Assembly: GCF_028687635.1 (NCBI RefSeq)
Contig: NZ_JAQTZS010000021.1
Location: 1 to 50,335 of the forward strand
DNA from: Malikia sp.
GTDB taxonomy: Bacteria > Pseudomonadota > Gammaproteobacteria > Burkholderiales > Burkholderiaceae_C
Direction of reading: 5' to 3'
Length of the DNA: 50,335 nt
In this document: positions 1-8,426 of the stretch, piece after piece
How the letters are laid out: each line of letters starts with the position of its first letter
Numbering within the stretch: position 1 is the stretch's first letter
Translations under genes and position numbers: made by a program
Notes under the pieces: model-generated
Database searches by the model: none
What the model saw: the letters and a program-made list of their open reading frames with translations, nothing else
What the model was told of the DNA's origin: nothing

Positions 1-470
1 CGAGGCCGGACAGCGTGCCGTTGGGCGCGGTCACGTCGGCGACCGTGAAGCCCGTGACGGCCTCGGTGAACGCGAACGTGACGGTGGCGCTGTCGCCCAC
101 CTTGAGCGCGGTGTCCGAGAGCGTGATGGCCGAGGCCAAAGTAGGACGAGCCGTGTCCACCGCATAGTTGCCGCTGGTGGCCGTGCCCGTGCCCGCGTTG
201 CCGGCCAGGTCCGCCAGTCCAGTGTAGTCCAGCGTGAGGACATTGCTGGCCGCCGTGGTGCCGGCACTCGGGGTCAGCGTGGCGGTCCAGGTGATGCCGC
301 CGTCGGCGCTGGCGAGGCTCGACAGCGTGCCGTTGGGCGCGGTCACGTCGGCGACCGTGAAGCCCGTGACGACCTCGGTGAACGCGAACGTGACGGTGGC
401 GCTGTCGCCCACCTTGAGCGCGGTGTCCGAGAGCGTGATCGCCGAGGCCAAGGCGGGGCGCGTGCTGTCC
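1..470 (-). repeat. 312-bp Ig-like repeats at the truncated end of the adhesin
   Basis: The sequence from position 2 and the sequence from position 314 are almost identical over more than 140 bp ('cagcgtgccgttgggcgcgg' in both), giving a 312-bp (104-aa) period. The coded module contains 'VGDSATVTFAFTE' and 'VTAPNGTLS', typical of Big_19-like bacterial Ig repeats. The array probably continues beyond the left edge. Confidence 0.85.
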
Positions 471-3400
471 AGCGCGTAAGCCTGCGAGGCCACCGTGCCG
501 TCATTGCCTGCGGCATCGGTGACCTTGAGCTTGAGCGTGCTGGAGCCCGTCAGGGTGACGCCCGTCCAGCTCAGGGCGGTGCCGCTGACCAGGCTGGTGA
601 CGTCCACCCAGGTCGCGCCGTTGTCCAGCGAGCCAAAGACCTTGTCGGTGCCCGCCGGGGTGCCGCTCAAGGTGGCGCTGATGGTCTGGGCGGCGGTGTG
701 GGTGATGAAGTCCGAGGCGCTGGTGCCGGTGTCGGCGCCAAACGCGATGCCGCTGAGAGTGATGATGGGCGCGGTCTTATCGAAGTTGACCGCCGAGCTG
801 TTGGTGGTGGCAGTGACCGCCGTCATGGCGTTGCCTACAGCGTCGGATGCATGGATGGCAAAGACCACCGCTCCTTCGGTGTCACCGCTGACCAGGGTGT
901 GGGTGGCGGTGTAGGTGTTGCCGCTGCTCAGGCTGACTGTGGCGACCTGCCCGGCGATGGTGGCCGTGGGGATGCCGCTGTGCGTGCCATCGGTGGTGAA
1001 GGTCACGGTGATGGTGTCGCCCACCTTGGCCAGCGCCGTGTTGGCGTTGCTGCTGGCGATGCTGACGGCGGTCAGTGCGGGCGCCGTGTGGTCCAGCGTG
1101 TAAGTCTGACCGCTGGTATAGCCCGAGGCAATCGCTGCGCTGGTGCCACTAATCACAATGTCCGTGCCCGAGCTGTTCAAGTCCAGGCGCAGCGTGCCAT
1201 CGCCACCCAGGCTGTTGACCGTGACGGTGTAGGTGCTGCCGCTGCCGCTCACGCTGCCGACCGATCCACTGGCAGTGCCTGTGGCGCCTGTCACGGCGAA
1301 ATCGGTCGCATCCACCCCCGTCACCGCCTCGCTGAACGTCACGGTGTAGTCGACCGAAGTCGCGCTGCCTGCCACCGTGGCGCTGCCTGCGGGCACGATG
1401 CTGCTGACCTTGAGGCCGTTGGCGACCGCGATGTCGAAGCTATCCGTCACGCTCAACGTGCCAGTGCCGTTGTCCGTGGCGGTGACCTTGACGCTCAGGG
1501 TGCCCGCATCGCCCACTGTGGGCGTGCCGCTGAAGGTGCGCGTGGCGGGGGTGAACGTCAGCCAGGTGGGCAAAGCGGTGCCGTCTGACCGGGTGGCGGT
1601 GTAGGTCAGCGTTTGAGCGGGGATGTCTTGATCGGCAAAGCTGTCGTTGGCAAAAACATAGCTGAACGCCTGCGTGGCGGAAGCCGTTTGGTCCACCAGC
1701 GCGTTGGCAACGGTGGGCGCGTCGTTCACATCGGTCAGCGCCACCGAGAAGGTCTTGTCATGGGTGGCATTGCCCGCATCGGTGGTGCGCACCGTGACGC
1801 TGTAGCTGTTTTGGGCCTCGTAGTCGAGCACCGTGCCGGCCTTGAACTGCAGGTTGTTACCGCTGATCTGAAACACGCCTTGATCGCTGCCGCCCACGAT
1901 GCTGTAGCTGAACAACGTGTCGCCCGTATCCACATCGGTGCTGCTCAGCGTGCCCACGTCCACCGCGCTGGTGGTGGAGGTGTTTTCTGCAAGGCTGCTG
2001 GCAGAGAGCGTGATGTTGCTGGGCGCGTCGTTCACGCTGCTGACCACAAGGCTGGCCGTGGCCATGCCGGCGGAAAACGCCCTATTGCCGCCGCCGATTG
2101 GGTTGGTGGCAGTTTGCGGAGTGCCGTTGCTAGAGGCCGTGCCACTGGTCTGGTCCCAGGCGCGGAAGCTGAGCGTGGCGAATCCGCCGTTGTTGCCGTC
2201 TGGCACATAGCGCACTTGACTGGTGCTGGCCAGCAGCAGCGCCGCTGCGGAAGTGACGGTGCCAAAAGCCGTCCAGTTGGTGCCATCGGTGGAGTATTGC
2301 CAGCTGCCGTTGCCCCCTTTGGTGGTGACCGCCATGCCCGAAAGCGCGCCGCTGTCCACATCGGCATACCGGCCCGCCAGAATGGTGGAGACCAGGGTAC
2401 CGCTGCTACTGGTGTCTTCGTCGGTGCTGGTCAGGCTGTAGGGGCTGCCTGAGAGCGTGGGCGCGTCGTTCACGGCCGCCACATCCACCGCCACCTGCAC
2501 GGCGGTGGCGGAGGCCAAGCCGCCGTCATGCGCCTTGACGGTGAACGCATTGATGGCCAAGCCATTCGCGTTGGCTGCGGGCTTCCACACCAGCGATTCG
2601 CCCGTGCCCAGCAGGGTAGTGCCCGGCGTGACGGCAACCCCCCCCTTGGTCAGCGTGCCGCTGGCGACCGCTTCGACCCTGAAGCTCAGCGTGGCGCCCT
2701 CGGCATCGGCTTCGTTGGCGGCGGCGGCCAAGTCGGCATGGCTGATGGTGTAGGCCGTGTCTTCGATGGCGCCGGTGAGGGTGCTGACGCTGGTCAGCGT
2801 GGGCGTGTCATTCACGCCTGTCACCCTGACTTTCAGTTCTGCCTGCTTGGTCGCCCCCACGGCGTCCTGCATCGTGTAAGTGAAAACATCATCAACAGTT
2901 TCCCCTAGGTCGAGTGCATGCGCATTGTTGGCTTGATAGGTAACGGCGCCGAATGAGTTGATCGTGAGAACGCCGTAAGTCCCCGTGAGCGGACTGCCCA
3001 AGGTGCCAGCCGTACCCGAATCGGCAACTGCACCGGTGCGGATCGCGGTCAGGCTCAATTTATCGCCTTCAGGATCCGTGTCATTGAGGAGCACACCGCC
3101 CACAGCAGGCTCGACATAAGTTTTGAACCACAGATCCCACGCAAGATTTCCGCCATAATCACTATGGAACAAGTTACCGCCGGCGTAGGACGAGGCCTCT
3201 GCTCCCACGATGTTTGCGGTGGCAGACGTGGAGTAAATATTCAGGGTGTAGACCTGATTTTCTTTCAAATAGGCTGGCGCTGAAAAGGTGACGGTTCTTT
3301 CATTGCTAGTTTCTGAGGATGAAGCGCTAAGCCAGATAATGTCAGACGTGCTTAATAGCGCACCACCCAGTCCCGCTCCTTCATAAATGCGAATGCTTGA

Positions 3401-6400
3401 GGAAGTCTCTGTCTCTGGCAAACCATTTTGATACAGCGTGATGCTTTTTAAATCCCCCGTCTTACCGGCCGTAAAGGTCTGATAGACAACGGCATTGGCT
3501 CCCAAAGGAATACCTGTATCAAAAGTCGTCTGCGACTGATCCAGTACGGGCACCAGACTTATCGATAACGTTGCGTTTTGCTGAACGTCGTACAGGTCAT
3601 TGACCGCTGTCGGCGCTTCGTTCACGTCGTTGAGGTTGACCGTGATCGTCGCTGTCGCATCCGCCGTGGTGTCGGCATCTTCGTCATCCACGGCCACCGT
3701 CAGGCTGTAGCTGGCGCTGCCTTCGTAGTTGATGGGGTTGGCAACGGTAATCTCGCCGGTGCTGCTGTTGATGGCGAAGACGCTGCCGGTATTGCCGCTG
3801 GTGATGCTGTAAGCAAGCCCGTTGGTGTCGCCCGTCGCGCTCACCGTGCCGACCGAGGTGCCGTTGCTGGCGTTCTCGTTGACCGAAAGCGTGGCGTTGG
3901 AAATGGACGGGTTGACGTCGTTGACCGTGACGTTAACCGTACGCGTCGCCGAAGCACTGCCATCGCTCACCTGGACGGTAAAGCTGTCCGAACCGGCATA
4001 GTTCGTCGTCGGCGTGTAGGTGATCGTGCCACCGGGGGTAACGTCCGAGCTGCCCGAACTGGTGCTAGCGCTCGAAAAGCTCAGGCTACCGTGACTGGGC
4101 GCGCTGCTCTCTGTCCAGGTCAGCGTTTGCGAGCCATCGCTGTCCGACGCATGCAGCAGCGATTTGATATCTGTCGCCGAGGTACCTTCGTCCACCGTCA
4201 GGGTGGTGGTGGCACCCACGAAAGCGGGGCTGACGTTGAGCACCAACGGCGTGAAGTTGGCCAGGTCAAAATGATTGTAGCCGTAATACGGGGGCTCAGC
4301 GGTTCCATCCGAGGCTTCAATAATCACGCGATTGACTTGCTTGCCGTTGCCGGTGAATTTTGAGCCAATATCTGCTGCCGCTGTTCCGGTTCCGTCAGAA
4401 CTGTTAATCACCACGGTATCCACCAGGACACCTTTGTAATAGCCCTTGATGGTGTAGGTTCCGATGTTACTAGCTACGGAATCGACGAAATCGACGAAAT
4501 CGGCGAAATAGGTGAAATCGGAAAAATCAAAAGAATGGGTCAAGGATTCAATAATGAAACTCGACTCATCGTTATAGGAGCTATTTGCGTCGCGCAGCGT
4601 CGGGACAAACAGCACATCGCCTGTTGATGCATCACCGTACAAATTGGAGGTGGCCGCATTAAAGGCCGCCGTGGTGGTGCCCAGGGGAACCGATCCGAAT
4701 GTCACGGTGACCGGATCGCCTGTCCCAAGCCCTGTCGCATCCTTGGTCATCACGGCTGAACCATCGGTCACCGTCTGGAACTCATCGTAGGCGTTGCCGG
4801 TGATGGTGAACAGATCGCGGTACGTCACCGCAAAGGTCTTGGCACTCGTGTTGGCGGCCACGGCGTTGCCTGCCAGGTCTTTTACCGAATTGCCGACGAT
4901 GCCGATGGTGTAGGTGCCCGCATCGGCAGAGTCCCAGCTGCCGCCGGGTGGGGTGACGGTGTAGGTCACGGTATTGCCGCTGGCCGTTGCGTTGCTCACC
5001 GTCAGGCTGTTATTGGACGGGTCTTTGACCGTGACATTGCTCATGCCAAACGTGCTGCTGTCCAGGCCCGCACCGCTGGCATCGTCGTAGCTGACGCTGA
5101 AGGTGAACGATGTGCCGGTGGGCGCCGCCAGATCGGCCCGCACTGGGGTGGCTGCCGTGGGCGCGGTGGTATCAATCACGATGGCTTTGTTGGCCCCGAG
5201 CGAGTTGGCAGCGCCAGAGCTTGCCAGCGTCAGCGTGGCGTTGTTGCCAGCTGCATCTTTGATGGTGCCGCTGTTGAGCGCCAAGGCGGTGGTGCCCGCA
5301 TAGTCCAGGTCGGCAGAGCTGTCTCCCGCCTGCACTGTGTAGGTGAATGTCAGGGTGTTGGTGCCGGTGCCGCTGACATAGTTGACAACGCGGTCGATGG
5401 CCCCCGTCTCCAACGTGAGCTGCGGCGTGCCTGTGACGGTGACCGATTCGCTGAAGGCCACCTGAATGCTGATGGTGTCGCCTTCGTTGTAGGCACCGTT
5501 GCTGGTGCTGGAGGTGATGCCGGTGACGGTGGGCAGCACGCCATCCACCAGCACGCCGGTCAGCGTGGGGGCGGTATAAGTCAAGGTCAAGTCGTTGCTG
5601 CTGCCGTCTTTCAGCGTGCCACCGTTCAAATCAATCGACGTGGCAATGCCAATCCCGTTGGTGTCGAGCTCGCCGCTGGCAACGGTGTAGCTGAAGGTCA
5701 GCGAGCTGGTGCCGGAGCCACTGGCATAGGTGGCATGGACGGTGCCGCCGGTGTCCAGGGTGAGGGCGATGCGCGGGGTGCCCGTGACGGTGATGGCGGC
5801 CGATGTGGCGACGGTGAAGCTGAGGACGTCGCCGGTTTGGTAGCTGCCGTTGCTGGGGGCGGTGACGCTGGAGATGGTGGGCAGCTGGTTGCTGGCAGTG
5901 GTGAAGTTGAGGGTGGATGATTGGCTGATGCCCTGAAATGTCATGCCATCAGCGTCAAAAAAGGCAGCCTGGCCGATCAAAACGTAGTAATCCGTGCCAT
6001 CCGCAAGCGTCGCGGCTGGATTGATCGTGACTTGAGCGCCGGAAATTCCGACCTTCCCGCTGTCGTTACCCGCGATGCTTTCGACCAATGAATTATCGGA
6101 TGCCTTGTAAATACGGATCGCACCAGAGCCCACCGACGAAATGGTTTCGTCGAACGTCAAAACAATGTTTGAACTTCCGGCAATACTCGTCGCGTTATCA
6201 GTAGGGCTTGAAATGAAAATTCGTGGCGGACGGTCATTGGTGCCGGCGACAGTCCCATAGTGACTGAAATAACTTGAAGTATTTACATAACCATCAGGGG
6301 CCAGGATATCCTGATCACCATCGTTGTCAAAATCCGCGATGGTATATTCGGCACCATAAACGAAAGGCAAGGAAACACCGAGGTTGACGGCGTCAAATGA

Positions 6401-7750
6401 ACCGCTGCCGTTGTTGCTGTAAAATTGGTAAGGCGATCCATTGTAAGCAATGAAGTCGGTATCACCATCGACATCGTAATCAATGGCGCTGACCAACTTG
6501 ACGTCACCAGATCCCGTCCGCGCGCCTGCTGCGGCCAGGGGGTCGGCGCCTGGAGTGAAAATTCCGTTGCCGTTGTTTATGAAATAACTTGAAGTACCTG
6601 TATCAGGATCAGGGGCCAGGATATCCTGATCGCCATCGTTGTCAAAATCCGCAATGGTGTATTCACGGCCATAGGCAAGAGGCAAGGCAACGCCGGGGTT
6701 GACGGCGGCAAATGAACCGCTGCCGTTGTTGCTGTAAAACTGGTAAGACCATCCATTGTAAGTAATGAAGTCGGTATCACCATCGGCATCGTAATCAATG
6801 GCGCTGACCGACTTGACGCCGCCAAATGCCGTCTGCGCGCCTGCTGCGGCCAAGGGGTCGGCGCCTTGAGTGAAATTTCCGCTGCCGTTGTTTATGAAAT
6901 AACTTGAAGTATATGCATCAGGATTAGGGGCCAGGATATCCTGATCGCCATCATTGTCAAAATCCGCGATGGTGTATTCACGGCCACTGACAAAAGGCAA
7001 GACAACACCGAGGTCGACGGCGGCAAATGAACCGCTGCCGTTGTTGTTGTAAAACTGGTAGAAAGATGACGAACTGTCGACGGCAATGAAGTCGGTATCG
7101 CCGTCGGCATCGTAGTCAATGGAGGCAATCGACTTGAAACCATCAAATGCCGTCTGCGCGCCTGCTGAGGCCAGGGGATCTGGAATATTGACATATTGGG
7201 TTGCAAGCAACCCTTCAAATGCAGCGTTGGAAAGGCTTGGTACATTGATATTGCCAGAAACACTCTCCAATACCCAATCCCCCCCACGCAATGCCGATCC
7301 AGTCGTGTCAACCGAAGCGGCCACATCAGCCCCGGTGATCTGCGCCAGTTTCGCCACAAAGTCCAGGCCCACCTGTCCCTCGGCCACGTCGCAGCCATAG
7401 AGCAGTAAATCGCCATCCGCCGTCAGTGCCTGGCCTAAGGCGGCCAGTTTTTCTTGCACATCTTGGTTGGCAAGACTGGCATGGGTAACGCTATCGCTAC
7501 CCAACAGCACTGCACCTTGCGCGCCATGGCCCAAGACATGGATGGCGTCGTAGCCTGAATGGTTTGCCGCCCATTCGGCCATTTGCGCCAGGCCGCTCTG
7601 CCCTGCGTCAAGCAACACCACGTCCACCCCAGGGCGCACGCCCCCTGCCAAGGTCTCCCAGCCGGTGACGCCTGTGTCAATGAAGGCGACTTCCTTGCGG
7701 TCAGGGGTGGGTGTATTGGTGATTTCAAGAGTGGAGAGGGTGTCGCTCAT
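1..7750 (-). CDS. Giant DUF4347 / FG-GAP / Ig-like / cadherin-like repeat surface protein (3' end outside window)
   Basis: One reading frame stays open from the ATG at 7748-7750 to the left edge, more than 2,580 codons. An in-frame TAG lies five codons upstream, so this ATG is the first possible start. Residues about 15-180 look like DUF4347, with 'HVLGHGAQG' (H75) and 'LLLYGCDVAEG' (C120). Residues about 187-500 hold three 105-aa repeats, each with two Asp-rich calcium-loop motifs (DYDADGDTDF and DFDNDGDQDI), as in FG-GAP/VCBS proteins. Then follow a Big_5-like Ig domain, SwmB-like Ig repeats, a beta-rich insert near 4260-4850, a cadherin-like unit near 3600-3950, a jelly-roll-like segment near 3120-3580, and more cadherin, He_PIG and Big_19-like repeats. 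Such proteins are usually type I-secreted adhesins. No N-terminal signal peptide is seen, which agrees. The secretion signal would be C-terminal, outside the window. Confidence 0.9.
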   Translation of the reverse strand, partial: MSDTLSTLEITNTPTPDRKEVAFIDTGVTGWETLAGGVRPGVDVVLLDAGQSGLAQMAEWAANHSGYDAIHVLGHGAQGAVLLGSDSVTHASLANQDVQEKLAALGQALTADGDLLLYGCDVAEGQVGLDFVAKLAQITGADVAASVDTTGSALRGGDWVLESVSGNINVPSLSNAAFEGLLATQYVNIPDPLASAGAQTAFDGFKSIASIDYDADGDTDFIAVDSSSSFYQFYNNNGSGSFAAVDLGVVLPFVSGREYTIADFDNDGDQDILAPNPDAYTSSYFINNGSGNFTQGADPLAAAGAQTAFGGVKSVSAIDYDADGDTDFITYNGWSYQFYSNNGSGSFAAVNPGVALPLAYGREYTIADFDNDGDQDILAPDPDTGTSSYFINNGNGIFTPGADPLAAAGARTGSGDVKLVSAIDYDVDGDTDFIAYNGSPYQFYSNNGSGSFDAVNLGVSLPFVYGAEYTIADFDNDGDQDILAPDGYVNTSSYFSHYGTVAGTNDRPPRIFISSPTDNATSIAGSSNIVLTFDETISSVGSGAIRIYKASDNSLVESIAGNDSGKVGISGAQVTINPAATLADGTDYYVLIGQAAFFDADGMTFQGISQSSTLNFTTASNQLPTISSVTAPSNGSYQTGDVLSFTVATSAAITVTGTPRIALTLDTGGTVHATYASGSGTSSLTFSYTVASGELDTNGIGIATSIDLNGGTLKDGSSNDLTLTYTAPTLTGVLVDGVLPTVTGITSSTSNGAYNEGDTISIQVAFSESVTVTGTPQLTLETGAIDRVVNYVSGTGTNTLTFTYTVQAGDSSADLDYAGTTALALNSGTIKDAAGNNATLTLASSGAANSLGANKAIVIDTTAPTAATPVRADLAAPTGTSFTFSVSYDDASGAGLDSSTFGMSNVTVKDPSNNSLTVSNATASGNTVTYTVTPPGGSWDSADAGTYTIGIVGNSVKDLAGNAVAANTSAKTFAVTYRDLFTITGNAYDEFQTVTDGSAVMTKDATGLGTGDPVTVTFGSVPLGTTTAAFNAATSNLYGDASTGDVLFVPTLRDANSSYNDESSFIIESLTHSFDFSDFTYFADFVDFVDSVASNIGTYTIKGYYKGVLVDTVVINSSDGTGTAAADIGSKFTGNGKQVNRVIIEASDGTAEPPYYGYNHFDLANFTPLVLNVSPAFVGATTTLTVDEGTSATDIKSLLHASDSDGSQTLTWTESSAPSHGSLSFSSASTSSGSSDVTPGGTITYTPTTNYAGSDSFTVQVSDGSASATRTVNVTVNDVNPSISNATLSVNENASNGTSVGTVSATGDTNGLAYSITSGNTGSVFAINSSTGEITVANPINYEGSASYSLTVAVDDEDADTTADATATITVNLNDVNEAPTAVNDLYDVQQNATLSISLVPVLDQSQTTFDTGIPLGANAVVYQTFTAGKTGDLKSITLYQNGLPETETSSSIRIYEGAGLGGALLSTSDIIWLSASSSETSNERTVTFSAPAYLKENQVYTLNIYSTSATANIVGAEASSYAGGNLFHSDYGGNLAWDLWFKTYVEPAVGGVLLNDTDPEGDKLSLTAIRTGAVADSGTAGTLGSPLTGTYGVLTINSFGAVTYQANNAHALDLGETVDDVFTYTMQDAVGATKQAELKVRVTGVNDTPTLTSVSTLTGAIEDTAYTISHADLAAAANEADAEGATLSFRVEAVASGTLTKGGVAVTPGTTLLGTGESLVWKPAANANGLAINAFTVKAHDGGLASATAVQVAVDVAAVNDAPTLSGSPYSLTSTDEDTSSSGTLVSTILAGRYADVDSGALSGMAVTTKGGNGSWQYSTDGTNWTAFGTVTSAAALLLASTSQVRYVPDGNNGGFATLSFRAWDQTSGTASSNGTPQTATNPIGGGNRAFSAGMATASLVVSSVNDAPSNITLSASSLAENTSTTSAVDVGTLSSTDVDTGDTLFSYSIVGGSDQGVFQISGNNLQFKAGTVLDYEAQNSYSVTVRTTDAGNATHDKTFSVALTDVNDAPTVANALVDQTASATQAFSYVFANDSFADQDIPAQTLTYTATRSDGTALPTWLTFTPATRTFSGTPTVGDAGTLSVKVTATDNGTGTLSVTDSFDIAVANGLKVSSIVPAGSATVAGSATSVDYTVTFSEAVTGVDATDFAVTGATGTASGSVGSVSGSGSTYTVTVNSLGGDGTLRLDLNSSGTDIVISGTSAAIASGYTSGQTYTLDHTAPALTAVSIASSNANTALAKVGDTITVTFTTDGTHSGIPTATIAGQVATVSLSSGNTYTATHTLVSGDTEGAVVFAIHASDAVGNAMTAVTATTNSSAVNFDKTAPIITLSGIAFGADTGTSASDFITHTAAQTISATLSGTPAGTDKVFGSLDNGATWVDVTSLVSGTALSWTGVTLTGSSTLKLKVTDAAGNDGTVASQAYALDSTRPALASAITLSDTALKVGDSATVTFAFTEVVTGFTVADVTAPNGTLSSLASADGGITWTATLTPSAGTTAASNVLTLDYTGLADLAGNAGTGTATSGNYAVDTARPTLASAITLSDTALKVGDSATVTFAFTEAVTGFTVADVTAPNGTLSGL
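4481..4534 (-). repeat. 9-bp microsatellite coding for an F-x-D tripeptide run in the adhesin
   Basis: Six successive 9-bp units related to 'atcgacgaa' occupy this stretch; the first two are identical and the later ones drift. On the minus strand they encode a pattern of Phe-x-Asp steps (S-F-D-F-S-D-F-T-Y-F-A-D-F-V-D-F-V-D). All are multiples of three, so gain or loss of units would keep the frame. Confidence 0.8.
6271..7185 (-). repeat. Three tandem ~315-bp repeats in the adhesin (FG-GAP-like, 105 aa each)
   Basis: The string 'aacttgaagta' recurs at 6271, 6586 and 6901, exactly 315 bp apart, each time followed by nearly the same sequence ('ggccaggatatcctgatc'). Each unit codes for a segment rich in N-N-G-S-G-S-F and D-x-D-x-D-G-D type calcium loops. 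The high nucleotide identity, beyond protein-level need, suggests recent duplication or ongoing homogenisation. Confidence 0.9.
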
Positions 7751-8016
7751 TTTTACAGGGGGCTATGGGTTGGGTTGAGAGAGGCTTGATTTGCCGATCA
7801 GTCTCGGGTTGGATACGTGCCGTAGTAGGCAATACAAGCGGTCAGCGCTTGTTGCGGCGGCAAAGTTGGCACCGATACTTGTGCGGCTCCGGCATTTGCA
7901 TTGACGGCTAAGTTAGTCCTGAGAAATTTTTCGATCCATGTCCCTGTTTTAGCCAGCCATCGGTTCTAATCCTGCCCAGTGCGGCAGGTGCCGCGTCATG
8001 AGGACAAGGGAAACGG
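7751..8016. other. Intergenic region between the adhesin and an IS remnant
   Basis: This 266-bp stretch is the 5' region of the adhesin and must hold its promoter. I see no strong -35/-10 pair and only a weak ribosome-binding site before the adhesin ATG (C-rich 'CCCCCTGTAAAA'). Near 7907-7960 the sequence leads into the IS630-type remnant and may contain its former terminal region. No convincing gene is present. Confidence 0.5.
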
Positions 8017-8244
8017 ATGGGCAAGCGACTCGACACCCGGCTGAGCGAAGCAGACCGGCTGGCACTGGAGCAGGTGGTCAGGAAGTCAGCGGACTGGCGC
8101 GCGCGCGAGCGCGCCAAGACCTTGCTGCTGCTGTCGCAACCCCTGCTCAGTCGCGAGGTGGCCAAGCTGCAGAACCTGCACATAGAAACCGTGCGCATGA
8201 CTTGGCAGCACTGGGCTAGATCGTACCCGCCGCCAGCGGGGTGA
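8017..8244 (+). pseudogene. IS630-type transposase N-terminal remnant
   Basis: The 75-aa frame starts MGKRLDTRLSEADRLALEQV and continues through an Arg-rich helical stretch into a helix-turn-helix ('LLSREVAKLQNLHIETVRMT'). This resembles the N-terminal DNA-binding part of IS630/winged-helix transposases. Full-length members have about 330-370 residues and a DDE catalytic core, which is absent; after 'WQHWARS' the frame ends in an unrelated Pro-rich tail. An 'aaggg' before the ATG could be a ribosome-binding site. I infer a truncated, inactive copy. A small stand-alone HTH protein is a less likely alternative. Confidence 0.55.
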
Positions 8245-8426
8245 CGGGTGGGTTTTTCAACGGCCTGTTAATTCGGCTGAACGTCAGGTGATGAACAACC
8301 GCTTACGTTTCATCATGCTTGATAGCCGGCAAGGAAGTTTTGCACCACGGTACGAATCCTTTGTATAGCTGCAATTTTTTAACTATTCAGCCGATGATTA
8401 CGCAACGACAGGCAAGAACGACAAAA
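8245..8426. other. Non-coding stretch between the IS630 remnant and the tnpB element
   Basis: No gene is seen. A 9-bp inverted repeat, TCGGCTGAA (8273-8281) and TTCAGCCGA (8386-8394), encloses about 100 bp. It could be leftover transposon ends or a chance pair. The bases at 8421-8426, next to the neighbouring element, read TTTTGT on the minus strand and may be the displaced U-tract of the ppa terminator. Confidence 0.4.

Noticed and set aside
698-1588. Long plus-strand frame (296 aa) across the adhesin region
   Set aside because: It is the reverse-strand shadow of the adhesin repeats, with Gly/Arg/His-rich low-complexity translation and no domain.
1-7750. CRISPR array or satellite DNA
   Set aside because: The repeats are long (312-315 bp), in frame and protein-coding; no short repeat-spacer pattern is present anywhere in the window.
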